Source of the DNA: Gnetum montanum
Lineage: Eukaryota; Streptophyta; Gnetopsida; Gnetales; Gnetaceae
Assembly (NCBI GenBank): GCA_015680685.1
Contig: MNCI01023765.1
Coordinates: 467,264 to 531,263, forward strand
DNA length: 64,000 nucleotides
Direction of reading: 5' to 3'
The translations under genes were made by a program, and so were the position numbers. The notes under the pieces are model-generated. The model was not told the origin of the DNA. It made no database searches and saw nothing but the letters and a program-made list of their open reading frames with translations. Shown here in pieces: positions 12,801-24,463 of this stretch (its first letter is position 1; each line of letters opens with the position of its first letter).

Positions 12801-13604
12801 ATTCTCAAAAGATGAGAATTCTTGTAGGGTAGTGAGAGTCAAGTTCAACGCCCCCCTCATCATGGAGGTCATTTGTGTCAATAGTGAATTTGGCAATGGA
12901 CATAAGTGGTTAGCATCTTAATATGAGTCATAATCAAATAGATAGTGCAAGAAATCATAAAAGGACTCACCCTTCAACATAATACACTATCCTAGCTGGG
13001 TTCTGGAAAAGAGTATGTACATGTTGGGCAATGAACAATGTGTTGTTCTTATTGTAGCACTATAATTCTGGCATCTGCCAGATCTTGGACAAAGGCCTAA
13101 GGCCCCTATGGCCCTAGCCTAAACTCCCTACTCCTTTATCACCAGCAAGCTTATCAGATATGAACCTTAAGTTACCTCGGTTCACCCCAGACAACAGTGT
13201 TTCCATAATGACACCGACTGCTTTTGCTGCCAAGTGTGACCATACCATCACATTGAAATGGTAGAGAAGAAATTCTAGGAACTCCTATGCTCTTGAATAG
13301 AACCATACCACCTAGTGATCCACACGTGTGTCTATCACAGGTACATTTGGCATAGGTTTGCTCATGCAACACAAGATACCCACTAGCTTAACCACAATGA
13401 GGATGGGTTTCAACAATACCCTACAACCACAACAGCCACAAGAGAAGAATGTTAACATTGGATACTAAATGAAAAAAAATACATAAAAATTATACTTAGC
13501 ACATTAGTAAAACTCTTAGCCTCCCTAACAAGCCCTTCGGAAAAGGAACATTGGCATACCCATTTGATGTGCCTAGTTCCAAATAGGGCACAACACTAAC
13601 CTCT
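9863..13604 (-). pseudogene. Element C antisense ORF (unknown transposon protein), degenerate, cut by B
   Basis: Read on the minus strand, coding similarity to the antisense ORF of B runs from the B insertion point to a stop at 9865-9863 after an acidic Glu run. Shared landmarks in order: a segment near 13360-12960 with NTLFIAQHV...NPARIVYY, and a DLF...LVAKMITFIDSFSE segment at about 12386-12108. Then comes YNWATYLASGLCVEIIRL with FMEFLVIRKDGQWVVQDCRQIS at 12024-11780, and KFAFMQGLVDDMMDHIQQ near 10980. A lysine/glutamate-rich C-terminal half follows. In-frame stops and frameshifts break it. No enzyme motif is recognised. The N-terminal part resembles, weakly, the domain often labelled putative plant transposon protein. 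Conservation of order and wording with B argues that it was once a real protein gene. Confidence 0.7.
11130..11153 (+). repeat. (AAG)n microsatellite
   Basis: About eight AAG units inside the antisense-ORF region of element C, next to an AAAT-rich run at 11100-11120. Confidence 0.9.
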
Positions 13605-13609
13605 ACATG
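13605..13609 (+). repeat. Target site duplication of element B, left copy (ACATG)
   Basis: ACATG immediately precedes the TG of the 5' LTR. An identical ACATG follows the CA of the 3' LTR at 31784-31788. Five-base duplications are usual for Ty3/gypsy integrases. Confidence 0.93.
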
Positions 13610-15197
13610 TGAAACACCCCAAAAAATTTGAAGTCATTCTTGCTTCACTATGCCTTGTAATTCGTGCAAGCACTATGGCAATTCTTTAGGAGGAGAACAC
13701 TCTGAATTCAAGCTGGTCAATTTGGCAAATTTTCTACTTTAGGTGTAAACAGGCTCTACGGGTCATCCTGCCTATCCACCTAAGTAGCCTGCCCAGCCAA
13801 CAACCTGCTTAGAAATGATGCGCGGAGTTGGTAGCAACATTCTGGACGTGTGAAATAATTTGGCAAGTTTTCTAAGTCATGAAATCTACTACGCTACAAT
13901 ACGCCTCGCTATCTAGCATAGAAAGCTTCAGAAAATGATTACAGAACAGAGTGCTACGCTACACTGCACCATGTAACGTAGCGTAGTATGGCAACAACTT
14001 CACAGCCAGTCCCCACGCCCAATTTCAAGTCTTTCAACAATGTCCCTTTCCATCAGGAAGTGGCGAACCATGTCTGTTGCTATGCTACGCTGAGCTACAT
14101 GGCACAACGAAGTGTAGCAATCTTGCGGAAGAGACAGAAGACAGCTCAAAGGGCAAAAATAGCAAATTTCGCAAGTCTTGCATTGTAGGAAGTAAAGTTT
14201 GCAAATCGGAAAAGCTTTCATGACTAAGGCTAGTTGCTACGATATGCTACACTACGTAGTGTAGCATAGCGTAGCAAGCATGCAACACACATGTAGTGGA
14301 ACGCGTGACAAGATGCTACACTACACTAAGCATGCTACACTACAAAGCACAGCAAGGCATGCAGGTGGTTGTGTGACATCAATGCACTTCACCTAATTGG
14401 ACCATTGGCACACATATCCAGATGCTGATAGTGCAATTACAACGTGGCAAGCTCACAGTCATGGCATAAAAGGCTCACATTACAATAGTCATGCAGGTCC
14501 AACGGTCATACATGGCACGTGTGGTGCCAACAAGTCAACGTGGGCTCGGGGCACGTGACATCCAAGTCGCCCCTTTCACGTGCCCTTTAGCAATGCTCAA
14601 AGGGTTGGACTATCTCTAGAGGTTCAAAAAGAAAAAAGCAAGCATCATAACATTGAGCACTGAGCATTGTAAGCTTTCTATTTGACACTACAAACAGTTA
14701 GCATGTTTAGCTGCCATTTTGTTCTGTCTCCCTTTCTACCACCTTGGTAGAATTCCTGCATTGTCAGTGCCCAAGGCCATGCCCAAGCTCACAACCTATT
14801 TTTCTCTACACATCTTGGTTACTCTCAGGATCTCTGCACTCCGCCACACCATGCAACCAACTAAATCCACCTTGATAGAGCAAGCTTGTAGCTTCGGATC
14901 GGTGCATTTTTCTAGCTATATTTTACCTTGTTTTTTGCTTATTATTGCATTTTGCACTACTTTTTCTGCTTTATTTACTTTCAACCATTACTTCACATTT
15001 TCGTCCCTATTTTCAAAACTATATGTTGCAAAAGGCTATATAGACACCGATAAAGTCCCTATCTGATCGACCAGACCGTTCAGGGCATCCTGTATCCTCA
15101 CACACCCAGCACGGTCCTCCTGTGGGTACGAGGTCGACACTGTTGCTTCCATCGACCCCTTGGTGTTTTCCAGCCACCGAATTTTTTGGTTGCTACA
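13610..15197 (+). repeat. Element B 5' LTR
   Basis: 1588 bp, starting TGAAACACCCC and ending GGTTGCTACA. It matches 30173-31783 along its length. It is rich in GCTACG/CGTAGC words forming palindromes, including a perfect 20-bp one at 14246-14265 (GCTACACTACGTAGTGTAGC). Compared with the 3' LTR it lacks about 21 bp that contain the TATA box; the junction is at 14590/14591. Confidence 0.93.
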
Positions 15198-15852
15198 GTT
15201 TTTTGATGGTAGAAGAAGGGCCTTTTGATGCCTTTTCCGCGTGTCACGGTAGTTCTGTGAGCCTTCTGCACCCTGATATGCATAAGTGTAAACATGATAC
15301 CCTTTTGCTATTGTTTACACTTTGTGCAGTGCAGATCAGTCAACAGTTCCTCGAGATCCCTACAGAACACAAGGCCTATAATCGCTAGCTAACTAGCTCA
15401 TTTTACGGTTGTCTTGCATGCGTTTTGTACCCCATCTTGCTTGGTATAGATCGGTTGCTTCGATGGTCCCTCGGGAATCCTGCGAGATGCAAAGCTTTTT
15501 TGATTGCTAGTTAGCTTGCCTGTCCTATGGTAGTCTTGCATGCATTCTATACCCCATCTCACATGGTACAGGTCAGTTGCTTCAATAGTTCCTTTTGAAC
15601 CCTACGAGACATAAAGCCTTCTTCATTGCCAGTTAATTAAACTTATCTTATGGTAGTCTTGCACGTGCTCTGTACCTCATCACGCACTAGCATAAACGTG
15701 GCACCCTTTCGTGGTTGTTTACGCTTTATGTGGTATAGATTGGTTCCCTCGATAGTTCCTCTAGAATATGGCAAGATGTAAAGCCTTCTTGTTGTTGCTT
15801 TTCAGTCTCTTTGTTTTTTTTTGCACTCTTCTGCAAAACTACTCAGCTTGCA
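15198..15852 (+). repeat. Element B leader with four ~122-170 bp tandem repeats
   Basis: The untranslated leader between LTR and gag carries diverged tandem units starting near 15230, 15384, 15506 and 15628 and ending near 15797. Each unit contains a version of GGTAGTCTTGCATGC, a GTACCCCATC-like word, and TGCTTCRATRGTYCCT followed by GAGATGCAAAGCCTT. The two central units are each 122 bp. No coding is apparent. A clear primer binding site was not found directly after the LTR. Confidence 0.75.
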
Positions 15853-18800
15853 ATGGCTTTTTCAACTACTGCTACCAATGCCTTCAACATGGAAGTTCCC
15901 TTCAACGTTGAAGACCCCATCATGGTTCAAGGAACTACTGGTGCTGAACAGCCGCTAAACCCGATTCTGGAAACACGTTGATCTCTCAAAATCCAAAATC
16001 GAGGACCTAAGGAATTGGCCCAACAACACGAGCGTTACAATTTCCTCTGTGCAAAGGTGTAGGCCAATCTGCCCTTGGACGTACACAAACTCAAGGACAA
16101 ACATAGCTTTGAGTTCACTTATTGCAATAGGAAGGAGTTTATTCCTACTCCCGACATTTCTTTACCTTTAACACAAGCATACCAAAGGCTTCTAGACCAA
16201 CTTATCAAGTTGGCTAGGCTTAGGGAGCAACAGGATACAGCATTCAATCAAGATGATGCTTTCCAAGATGGGTAGGAGGAACTTAATTCCCAATCAGATG
16301 AGGGAGGTCCAACCGACCTCGTTCCTATCCCTCCTACCCAATCCTTCTGGGCCAAGCTGTCATCTCTTACTACTCCCTTTTTAATTACTCCTATACTTCT
16401 ACAACCCTCGATTACAGCTACTATGGGTAGCCACGCCAATCCTACAGCATTTCAACCCTTGTCCTCACCTATTTCGTCTATTCCATTCGTAGCTATTATT
16501 CCTTTGCAAGCTGTTTAGTAGTCTATTTCTGTGGCACATAACATGCCAACCATGGCTACCCTACCACATGTTCATACCATACCAACTGCACAAACACACA
16601 TGATTTCTGTCTCTATTCCTACATTCACGTCTGTTCCACCCACTGTGGCGAGCCCCGACCCATCCACATGGTGGGCCCCATTTGCTTCTTTGCCTACCCC
16701 ACAATCATCGCAAATGTCACACTATGTGGGATCTCAAATACACCAAGCCTCACAGTTAGCACAGCCTAACACGAGGCTATGGTCTACACTACCGATGACA
16801 CAAGAAGTCTACCCAGCAGCCCAACCTACGGTCACTGCCTTAACAACACCACCTACTGGGTGGTGGACAACACAAGCAGTACCACTCATGGGGATCATCC
16901 CAATGGGTCAGGCCATCATCCCCACCATACCACAAGCGGGAGCTACCCCTGCAACTCCCCAGCCATCCACAACGCCGCCGGGTCTAGACCAAGCATTTCA
17001 GCTCATCTAGACCCTCACTAAGGAAATAAAATGCCTCAAAGCTACTGGGTTTGACATGGTACAAGTCATGGACTTCTACTAGGATGATCCTATTAGCCCT
17101 GCAATCCCTACTTTAACACTACCCCTAAGGATGTCTCTTCCATACTTCATGAAGTACGATGGGGAGGGATATCCCAATGCGCATCTTGTCACCTTCAGGT
17201 CTAAGTCTTTGCTCTTGCAACAATGGCCACACACAATCATTCACATCTTCGCCAAGTCCCTAACTGGGAAAGCCCTAGATTGGTACAGCGCATTGCCATG
17301 CTCATCCATTTCAACTTTGGAAGAGCTCCTGACCCAATTTGTGGCACACTTCAAGTATAACTTGAAGCCAAAAACCACACTGGATTAGTTGATGAGAGTG
17401 AAGCAAGACCCGCTAGAACCAGTCCAGAAGTTCATTCAACATTGGAGCGCAACCCTTAACGAAATTCGCAAGTCCATCGCGGAGGCCCACTTGCCAGCCA
17501 TCTTTAAGGGTGCAGTGAACAACTTCATCAAGTCCAAACTGTACTACCTCGCTCCTCGCTCTCTTAATCAGGCTTTCGCTCAAACTAAGAGCATACAAGA
17601 CACAGTTGAGGTAAGTAGAGACCTGACCTACATAGCTTATAAAAACACCTTCGCAAAAAAGGACAAGGGTAAGGCCCCAAAAACCACAGTGGCCACTGTG
17701 ACAATCGAGGCCAAACCCAAACCTAGTAGCAGCGGTAGCAAGAATAACAAGAAACCGGCCATGCCCGCGGCTAACCCCGCACCCAGACAGGGCCACATGC
17801 CACAACTTGCTATGCTTACACCTGATACATCTGCACAAACCAAACCCAACTTTGAGTGCAAAGACCACTCAAAGTACACCCCACTACCTCTAAAGCCTTC
17901 AGAGCTTCTAAAGCAGCTGCTAGTAGTGGGATACATCCAACATAAGTAGATGTTGAAAGAAGCAAACACAAGACATCAATGCTACTACAAGCTCCTTAGG
18001 AATCCCTCTTTGGAATTACCCAATGAGCCTCCAGTTCCTAAGGATTTCAGGCTAAATAGGTTTTGGAACTACCACCAACAATGTGGTCACAACACAGATT
18101 ATTGTTTGGCATTGTAGGATGACATCCAAAGATTAATCGACCAGGGAAAATTGGTGCTTGATGAAAGCAACCCAGTATGCCCTGAAAACCAATCTATGTA
18201 TGTCTACACAGATCCCCTCAATGCCAACAATGCCAGTTACATCATCAACGCTATTGGCATTGACAGTGATCCCAAGCCACCCTGGCAAACATTCGTGGTC
18301 TGTGTGCCTCAATGTAGTGCACCAGCACCACCAGCGGTTGGTCCAAGATCGTAGCAACCATTTGTCCTGAAAGTCCCACCACGAGCATCCACCTTTGCAT
18401 CACCTGTTGGCGGAGTCACACGATCCCGTTAGTTAACACCTCTAGCTCCATTTGTCATCAGGGGTTTGATGCCTTCGATAGCCCCTATCTTGTGCAACAA
18501 AGCTGAACAGCCTTCTCACCTCGTAAGGTGAAAAGTCCACTTGGTTGGTGAGACGTAGAAGGGAGGTACCGTCAAGGGTATCCCCAAGCCCATGAATTTG
18601 CCCCTTGCATCTACACCTTCACCCCTAAAGATGAAGGTCGACATGACTACATAGCCTACATCACCCTATCGATAAGGATCTGAACCCAGATCCAAAGTCA
18701 ACTCTCCTCAGGAGATTCATCTTCTGGGCAAATCGAAGAGAAGGAAAGTGTCAAACAAGGGGGCATCCAAGACCTTCTAGATGCCCTCACTCAGGTCAAG

Positions 18801-19656
18801 CAACCTCTAAAGCAGAAAAACACTACACTAAGCTTGTACAACCTAATCATGACATCTGTACCCCACCATGAGGCTCTAATCCGCATCTTAATGATGGTTC
18901 TGGTTGATGAGAACATGCCAGTGAAAGAGGAAGTGATCCATTCGGTTATGCTTTCCTCCATACCCATAGAGTCTATGACACCACAATTGACTTTTAGTGA
19001 TGACGTCATTAGGGAAGATCCCGAAGGGGATCAAGTAACTACGGCATCTCTCTTCATTACAATTTGGGTCGGCCAACACCAGATCCGAAGGGTACACGTT
19101 GATGATGGGGCTGCCACAAATGTCATTCCCTTCCCTATTGTGGACAAGTTGGGATTGGTCAACCAGATCAAACCAACAATGATGTCGTGTCTGAGGTCTT
19201 TCAATAGGCACGCTTCTTGGTAAACGGCATAGTTCACGTAAACTTCGTAGCAGGGGACCAGTTCCCCACAGACGCAATGTTCATTGTGGTCAAGGAAATG
19301 CTCAGGTTTAACCTAATCTTGGAAAGATCATGGTTAGCATAACTTAGGGCTATCTCCTCGCCTATACACCAAGAAATCCACTTACCGTACGCATGCAGGG
19401 AGGTGGTGATCCACTGTGACGAAGTAACAATGCAAGCAATCAGTAATGTAGACATGGATCAAGGCTCAGAGGTCACAACCTCTGAGAGTGAGGCACCTGC
19501 TCACGCATGCATTAACCATCCAATGGAAGGATCGGCCTAGCAAGCCAACTCCCAAGTCAAAAATGCATGGGTTGAGTTGCCCTTCCAAGCGGAGGACAAT
19601 GATGTGAACAAGGACCCTAGCGAGACAGCTCAGCCTTACGTTCTAATCAACCCATA
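15853..19656 (+). pseudogene. gag-pro: Element B gag-protease, degenerate
   Basis: ATG at 15853 (MAFSTTAT) opens one frame that stays in register to about 18727 despite 16 in-frame stops, 13 of them TAG. One frameshift near 18727 and another near 19200 then occur. Domains: N-terminal region; Pro/Thr/Ser-rich linker (16531-17010); capsid (about 17131-17640, with LTGKALDWYSALP and IKSKLYYLAPRSLNQAFAQT); a basic linker; then a Cys/His patch at 18064-18105 reading WNYHQQCGHNTDYC, whose first Cys has become Trp. The protease (about 19080-19400) keeps the catalytic motif as VDDGA at 19098-19112 and FNLILERSWLA downstream in a shifted frame. Expected role: particle assembly and polyprotein cleavage. 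Not functional now. Confidence 0.88.
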
Positions 19657-19769
19657 ATACGTCAAGAGGTAGCTACGCATAACGTAGCAACCCTACTACT
19701 TCTTGCCCAGTTGCCATCCCTTGTACATTCATCGCTTCTTTATTTTGTTAACATGTTGTCCTTCTGGCA

Positions 19770-19880
19770 TGCTATGCTACGGCCCGAAATGGCCTAAAAC
19801 TAGCATCATCGCTTTTTGCTTTGTTAACATACTATCTCTTTTGGCAATGGCCCGAAATGGCCTAAAACTAGCATATGAAA
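19770..19880 (+). repeat. Boundary motif array, B site 1 (after protease)
   Basis: Two close copies of GGCCCGAAATGGCCTAAAAC followed by TAGCAT, about 80 bp apart. They lie between the end of gag-PR and the 3' end of the antisense ORF, in the same place as the 9436-9630 array in element C. Confidence 0.75.
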
Positions 19881-20060
19881 GCATGAAAACTTTACACGAT
19901 ACATAAGTTAATGCAAAATCAATTATTTTTCTGAAGTTTTTCATTTTATTCAAAACTTTTTCCTGTTGGCAAAGTTTGTGAAACTTTTACAAAAATTTCA
20001 AAATTTCAACATTTCAACATTTCAAAATTTCAAAAACTTCAAAAAGAAAATATCATGCTG

Positions 20061-23000
20061 TCATGGGTTGTCTCTGTTTGCATCGTCCTCGCCACTCGCC
20101 TCCACTTCATTTACTTGTGCATCATCCTCCTCTACGTTGTCCTCTGTTAGTTCTTCATTCCCTCCCTCTACAGGCCTTGCACCCTCATCTGGAGCCTACA
20201 TCGTAGGAATGAAGTAGTCAGTTAAGGCAATAAATGCAAACTATAACATAGCATGAGCATCTACACAATAAAGCGAATAAGTTGAGAGGCCTGCGTCAGT
20301 CTCAAAGGGTATCTGGTCTAGACTGAGCTTGAGGTGACGCTAGACCTCCTCTGTTGTGATGTTCATCCAACACCTATTGCTAGGTTCAGCATTCGCAGCA
20401 GTGGCTCTCTCCTTTTCCATGGTCTTCCATCTTAGAGGTCCCAGGAAAAAGGGAGGTAATTGCGGTCTCTCTTGTAGGAAGGTCCACTTTCAAGTCAGGA
20501 GATTTCGTAGCCTTTACCTGCTCTTTGAACTTAGCATAGGCCTCAAAAGCATCGATGGCATTCACGAATGCTTCATACGTGAATGCCTCCACAGGAGCAC
20601 CTTTGTACAGTTTTTGATGGGTGTCATTCTCCAGCTTGTACACATGTTTGTGGTTTCTCTAGGTTTTCCCCCATTCAAAAACCTTGGCACTGATATCTTT
20701 CATGTCTTGACACTTCTAGGCTAGCAAATCCATCTACATTTGCTGTTTGATTATCTCGTGAGTGGATTCAACGTTCTGAGGCACGACAATCCAAAATCTA
20801 GCGTAGTCATCTACAGCCTTGTGCCAGTCCTCAGTATCAGGGTTACGGTTTACAAGGAACTCGTTCCTCAACTTGAGATCCTCCACCTCAATGACCAGGT
20901 TGGCCTCTCTTTGCTCAGCCCTTTGGACCTGTTTCCACATATCCTTGTTGACGTGCTTATACTCCCACAGAGAGCGTGTTGAATGTAAGATGCACTCGTA
21001 AGCCTCATCGAATGTGTGACGAGGCACCTCAATCACATCAGGTGAGACTGTAGGCATAGTGCCAACTTTCATAGGTCATGTTGGGTCCCATTTGAGTAGA
21101 GAGGCTACCTCAACATGAAGAGAGTAGCAATCGCATTAGCATAGCAAAATCAATGAGCTCAAAATTTTTTAGTGTAACAACATAAGGGCATTTAATACTA
21201 CTACTTACCTACATCAGGGTCCACCTGTTGAAGATGCTTGATCATGTCATCGACAAGTCACTGCATGAACACAAACTTATCAGGGATCTCGGCCCATGAC
21301 TCTGTACGAATCGGAGAGGGTCCTACGGCATCAGCAGTACCACCTGTTACATGACTAAGCATATCAGCAATGGCCAAAATGGACTACAGTAAAGTAGATG
21401 TATCATTGAACTCACCAGAGTCCAGTTGTGATCTTTCTTCTTGCTGATGCAAGACGATGATGGTAGCCTTGGTGGAGGACCCTGCCAAGTCCATACAAGC
21501 CCCTTCCTCATGCGCTGATGCCTTTCCTTTCAAGAGGCCAACGTCTTTTTTATTCAAGGGAGGTGCCTCTTCATTGGTAGGAGGAGGCTCACTAATAATA
21601 AGAGCCTCTACCCTAGAAATAGGAGCTTCCTTATTTTTGACCAGGGCCCTTTCCTCCGAAACTGGGGCCTCCACATCATCATTCATTGCCCTCATCTTAA
21701 TGGCCAACACTTCTTCATCGCCTTCTTCTTCTTCTTCTTTCTCTGCTAGCAAAGAAGCATGTTTGTGTTGGTCCAAAACAAATTAGCTCAAAGTAGGTGC
21801 TACACTACACTACACCGCCTAGCACAGCATAGTGTAGCAAACAATAGCAAAGTAAGCATTACACAAAAGTGTTTACCAATGGCGGGTTGCGTCCTCTACA
21901 GCTTAAGCCACAGTCTTCATCCCTCCTCTTCCTCCATGTGAAGGGTTTCCCTGGCTGGGGGAGGTCTCTTCCTTTTCAACTCCTTGGGCACAGTCTCGAC
22001 TATGAGACATTTCCCTTATGTCACGCTATCGGCTATAGCAGGGGGTATCTCTCCTACACTATCCTGGCCATGAATGCTACAAGCCACCCAATCCTTGGTC
22101 ATTACAAACAATGACTCCTTGATTATTTCTAGGGGATCTTGGGCTCGTGTGGTCTAGAGGATCTAGCAAATCCATGGCCTAGAAATCTGGTTACAATTTT
22201 GCATGACCCAGACTCTATCCTCTTGAACTACCAGAAACTCCATGAAGCACTTCATATAGCCTATGTAGAAGGCATATTGTATGTTGGAGCGGGACTCCAT
22301 TTTTTGACGAAGTCCCAAAATCTCAGCCTGCAAGCCCTTACATAGGAACCTAGCCCAGTTGTAACGGGATCCTTCTTCCATAACCTCCAGCATTATTCAG
22401 GCCTACTCGAGCCCCAGGACCTTCCCTTGGGTAAGCGATTGGGGGAATGTGTGGGCATGAAAGATCAAGTAAATCTCCATGGCGGGGTTGTCCTTAAGCT
22501 TATCCATGGGGAGCCCTTTTCGCTCCTTAGCAAGCCCCAACCACTCCTGGATATCCTTCTTTTGAAGGGTCAACTCCTTCTTGTGCTTCGATCCTATGAG
22601 GATGTCGTCGGTAGGAACACCGAACAAGTCCGTAAACAGCTGGTCATTGATTTCAATGACCACCCACATGCCCCATATGTGCGTGCGAAAATGGCCCACT
22701 CTCTCAGAGAAGGAGTTGACCAGGGAAAGCATCTCGGTGGTAGGAACGCTTAGATTCAGGGCCACGAACAGATCCATAAGCCTTGCCTTTTGGACGTTCT
22801 TGACCAAGGAGTCTGAGACCCCCTGGTCTAACTAGCACTAGCTCGCTTCTACTTCGCCGTATTTGAAGTAGATGTTTGTCCCCTGCATCTCAGCAGTTAC
22901 CACTGTCACCTCCTAGGACTTCTTCCCCCTGTAATAGTTTTCACAAAACATGCTTAGCATAAAAATGCAAGAAAATACAAGGATTGCAAAAGCACTTGAG

Positions 23001-24463
23001 CATGCAACACCTACTGTTTGACCCACCGGTTCTATATGGTAACGGGAATAGCAGGAGTTCAACCATAACTTCTTCAACCATGACCAGCTTAAAGGGCTCT
23101 GCTCACTCCTTATCTAGCCAACCCTTCTCCTTACACTGATTGTAGGGAACATGAAACATGCTTTTGTAGGTATGGTATTCTCCCCCACACTGACCGATCA
23201 CACCCATCTATAGGTTCTTAGTAGAAGAGAACTCCTATAGGGCTAGCCATGATGTGGTTAGCAGACTCAATCAGTCATGAACCCCATCATCATTGATAAA
23301 GAACTTGGTGACAAACACATACTGTTAGCACTCGGCCAATACAGCTAGCATTGCACGACACATAGGGGTAAGGCTGCAAAACTCACCCACCAGCATAATA
23401 GACAATCCCTTGTGGGTTCTGAAAGCACATCGCCATGTAACGTGCAAGGAACAATGTGTTGTAATGGTGGTAGTAGCTATATTCAGGCATGTCCTAGATC
23501 TAGGCTAAACACCTTAACCCTATTGAGCATTGGCTAGATCCCTCTCCCTGCATGCTCATAATTTCCTCGTCAGTAAAAAACCTCAGAATGCCCCGACTTG
23601 CCCCAAGCAACATGGCTTCTGTTATGCCAGATGCCTCCTCCTCCTCTAGGAAAGACCAAACGATCACACTAAAGTGGTCGAGGAGGAATTGCAAGAAGTC
23701 TCGTGCCCCTTCTCTAAACCAGACCCCTCACTCGCCCATACGTATCTAGGGAGGAGGGGCATTGGCCACAGGTCTGCTCACATGGCACAGGACCCCTCTA
23801 ATTTCCAAAATGATCAGCCTGGGCCTTAGCCCCACCCTGCATGACACAATCAACAAATGATAGCATCATACTTAAAGGCAATACACGTGCAACGTAGCAA
23901 CGTCTAGCAGTCTATATATATATTGTAGCATAACCCTCTGCCTGTACATAGCGTAGCAAGAACATGCGAATAGCCTAGCATAGCAGCAAAACAATTGATG
24001 ACATGCCCTAACAAAACACATGTCGCATTGCCGCATCACACATGGCCTAGCCCTCCCAAGGGTTTTACGTTATGGCATGCTAGGGTCAAGCAGCTTAAAC
24101 TACCCTAGCCCCCACGGTTATGGTAACCACGATGGTGGCAATTTCAATGGCCTTACACGCAACCACGACATAATGTTTATGCATCTGCCACAACCAAAAT
24201 GGCGACAACGGCAATGCAAAGGCTAAAATGACACAACCACAAAAAATGAAGGTAGCCAAGAATGGACACAAAATAAATAGGATGCAAAAAAAAAGTAGAG
24301 AACAACAGAAAGTGCAAAACAAAAAGCAAAGGACACATAGTAACCTACTAGGTCAACGGTGTGCTCTTCGGCGTCGCAACGCATGCTTATGGCGCATGCC
24401 CCAAGATCTTCTTCACCTCCTCAACCCTTGCAAGCGTCAAATGAGTCTTAGGAGCCATTTTCC
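20061..24463 (-). pseudogene. Element B antisense ORF (unknown transposon protein), degenerate
   Basis: Minus-strand coding region ending in TGA at 20063-20061. A possible start ATG lies near 24463 (MAPKTHLT), but 24390-23860 does not read as protein and may be an intron or insertion. Landmarks: FFTDEEIMSM then YNTLFLARYMAMCFQNPQGI (23590-23390); MDLFVALNLSVPTTEMLSLV (about 22780); YNWARFLCKGLQAEILGLRQ and FMEFLVVQEDRVWVMQN (22370-22200). An acidic linker (21776-21384) and a charged helical part with WKQVQRAEQREANLVIEVED (21072-20734) follow, then a Glu/Asp-rich tail. Conserved with C. No known catalytic motif. Likely expressed from its own promoter if ever active, because it opposes gag and pol. 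Confidence 0.72.

Larger units (their letters stand above)
6305..13604 (+). mobile_element. Element C, left segment (gag-PR and antisense ORF)
   Basis: Left visible part of a Tat-like gypsy element, interrupted by A on its left and by B on its right. From 6305 it aligns with element B from about 16790: the same proline/threonine-rich leader, gag, protease, motif array and antisense ORF follow in the same order. The element resumes at 31789 with its pol region and 3' LTR. Its 5' LTR should lie upstream of the window, beyond A. The second half of this segment encodes on the opposite strand. Confidence 0.85.

Noticed and set aside
15207-15220. TGGTAGAAGAAGGG as B primer binding site
   Set aside because: It starts nine bases after the LTR end and matches initiator-Met tRNA (TGGTATCAGAGC) only partly; too weak to call.
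17413-17969. Long minus-strand ORFs (151 and 110 codons) opposite B gag
   Set aside because: They are antisense shadows of the conserved capsid and linker coding frame; not conserved as protein in C.
20356-22835. Plus-strand ORFs of 100-120 codons
   Set aside because: Shadows of the antisense ORF, whose minus frame is the one conserved with element C.
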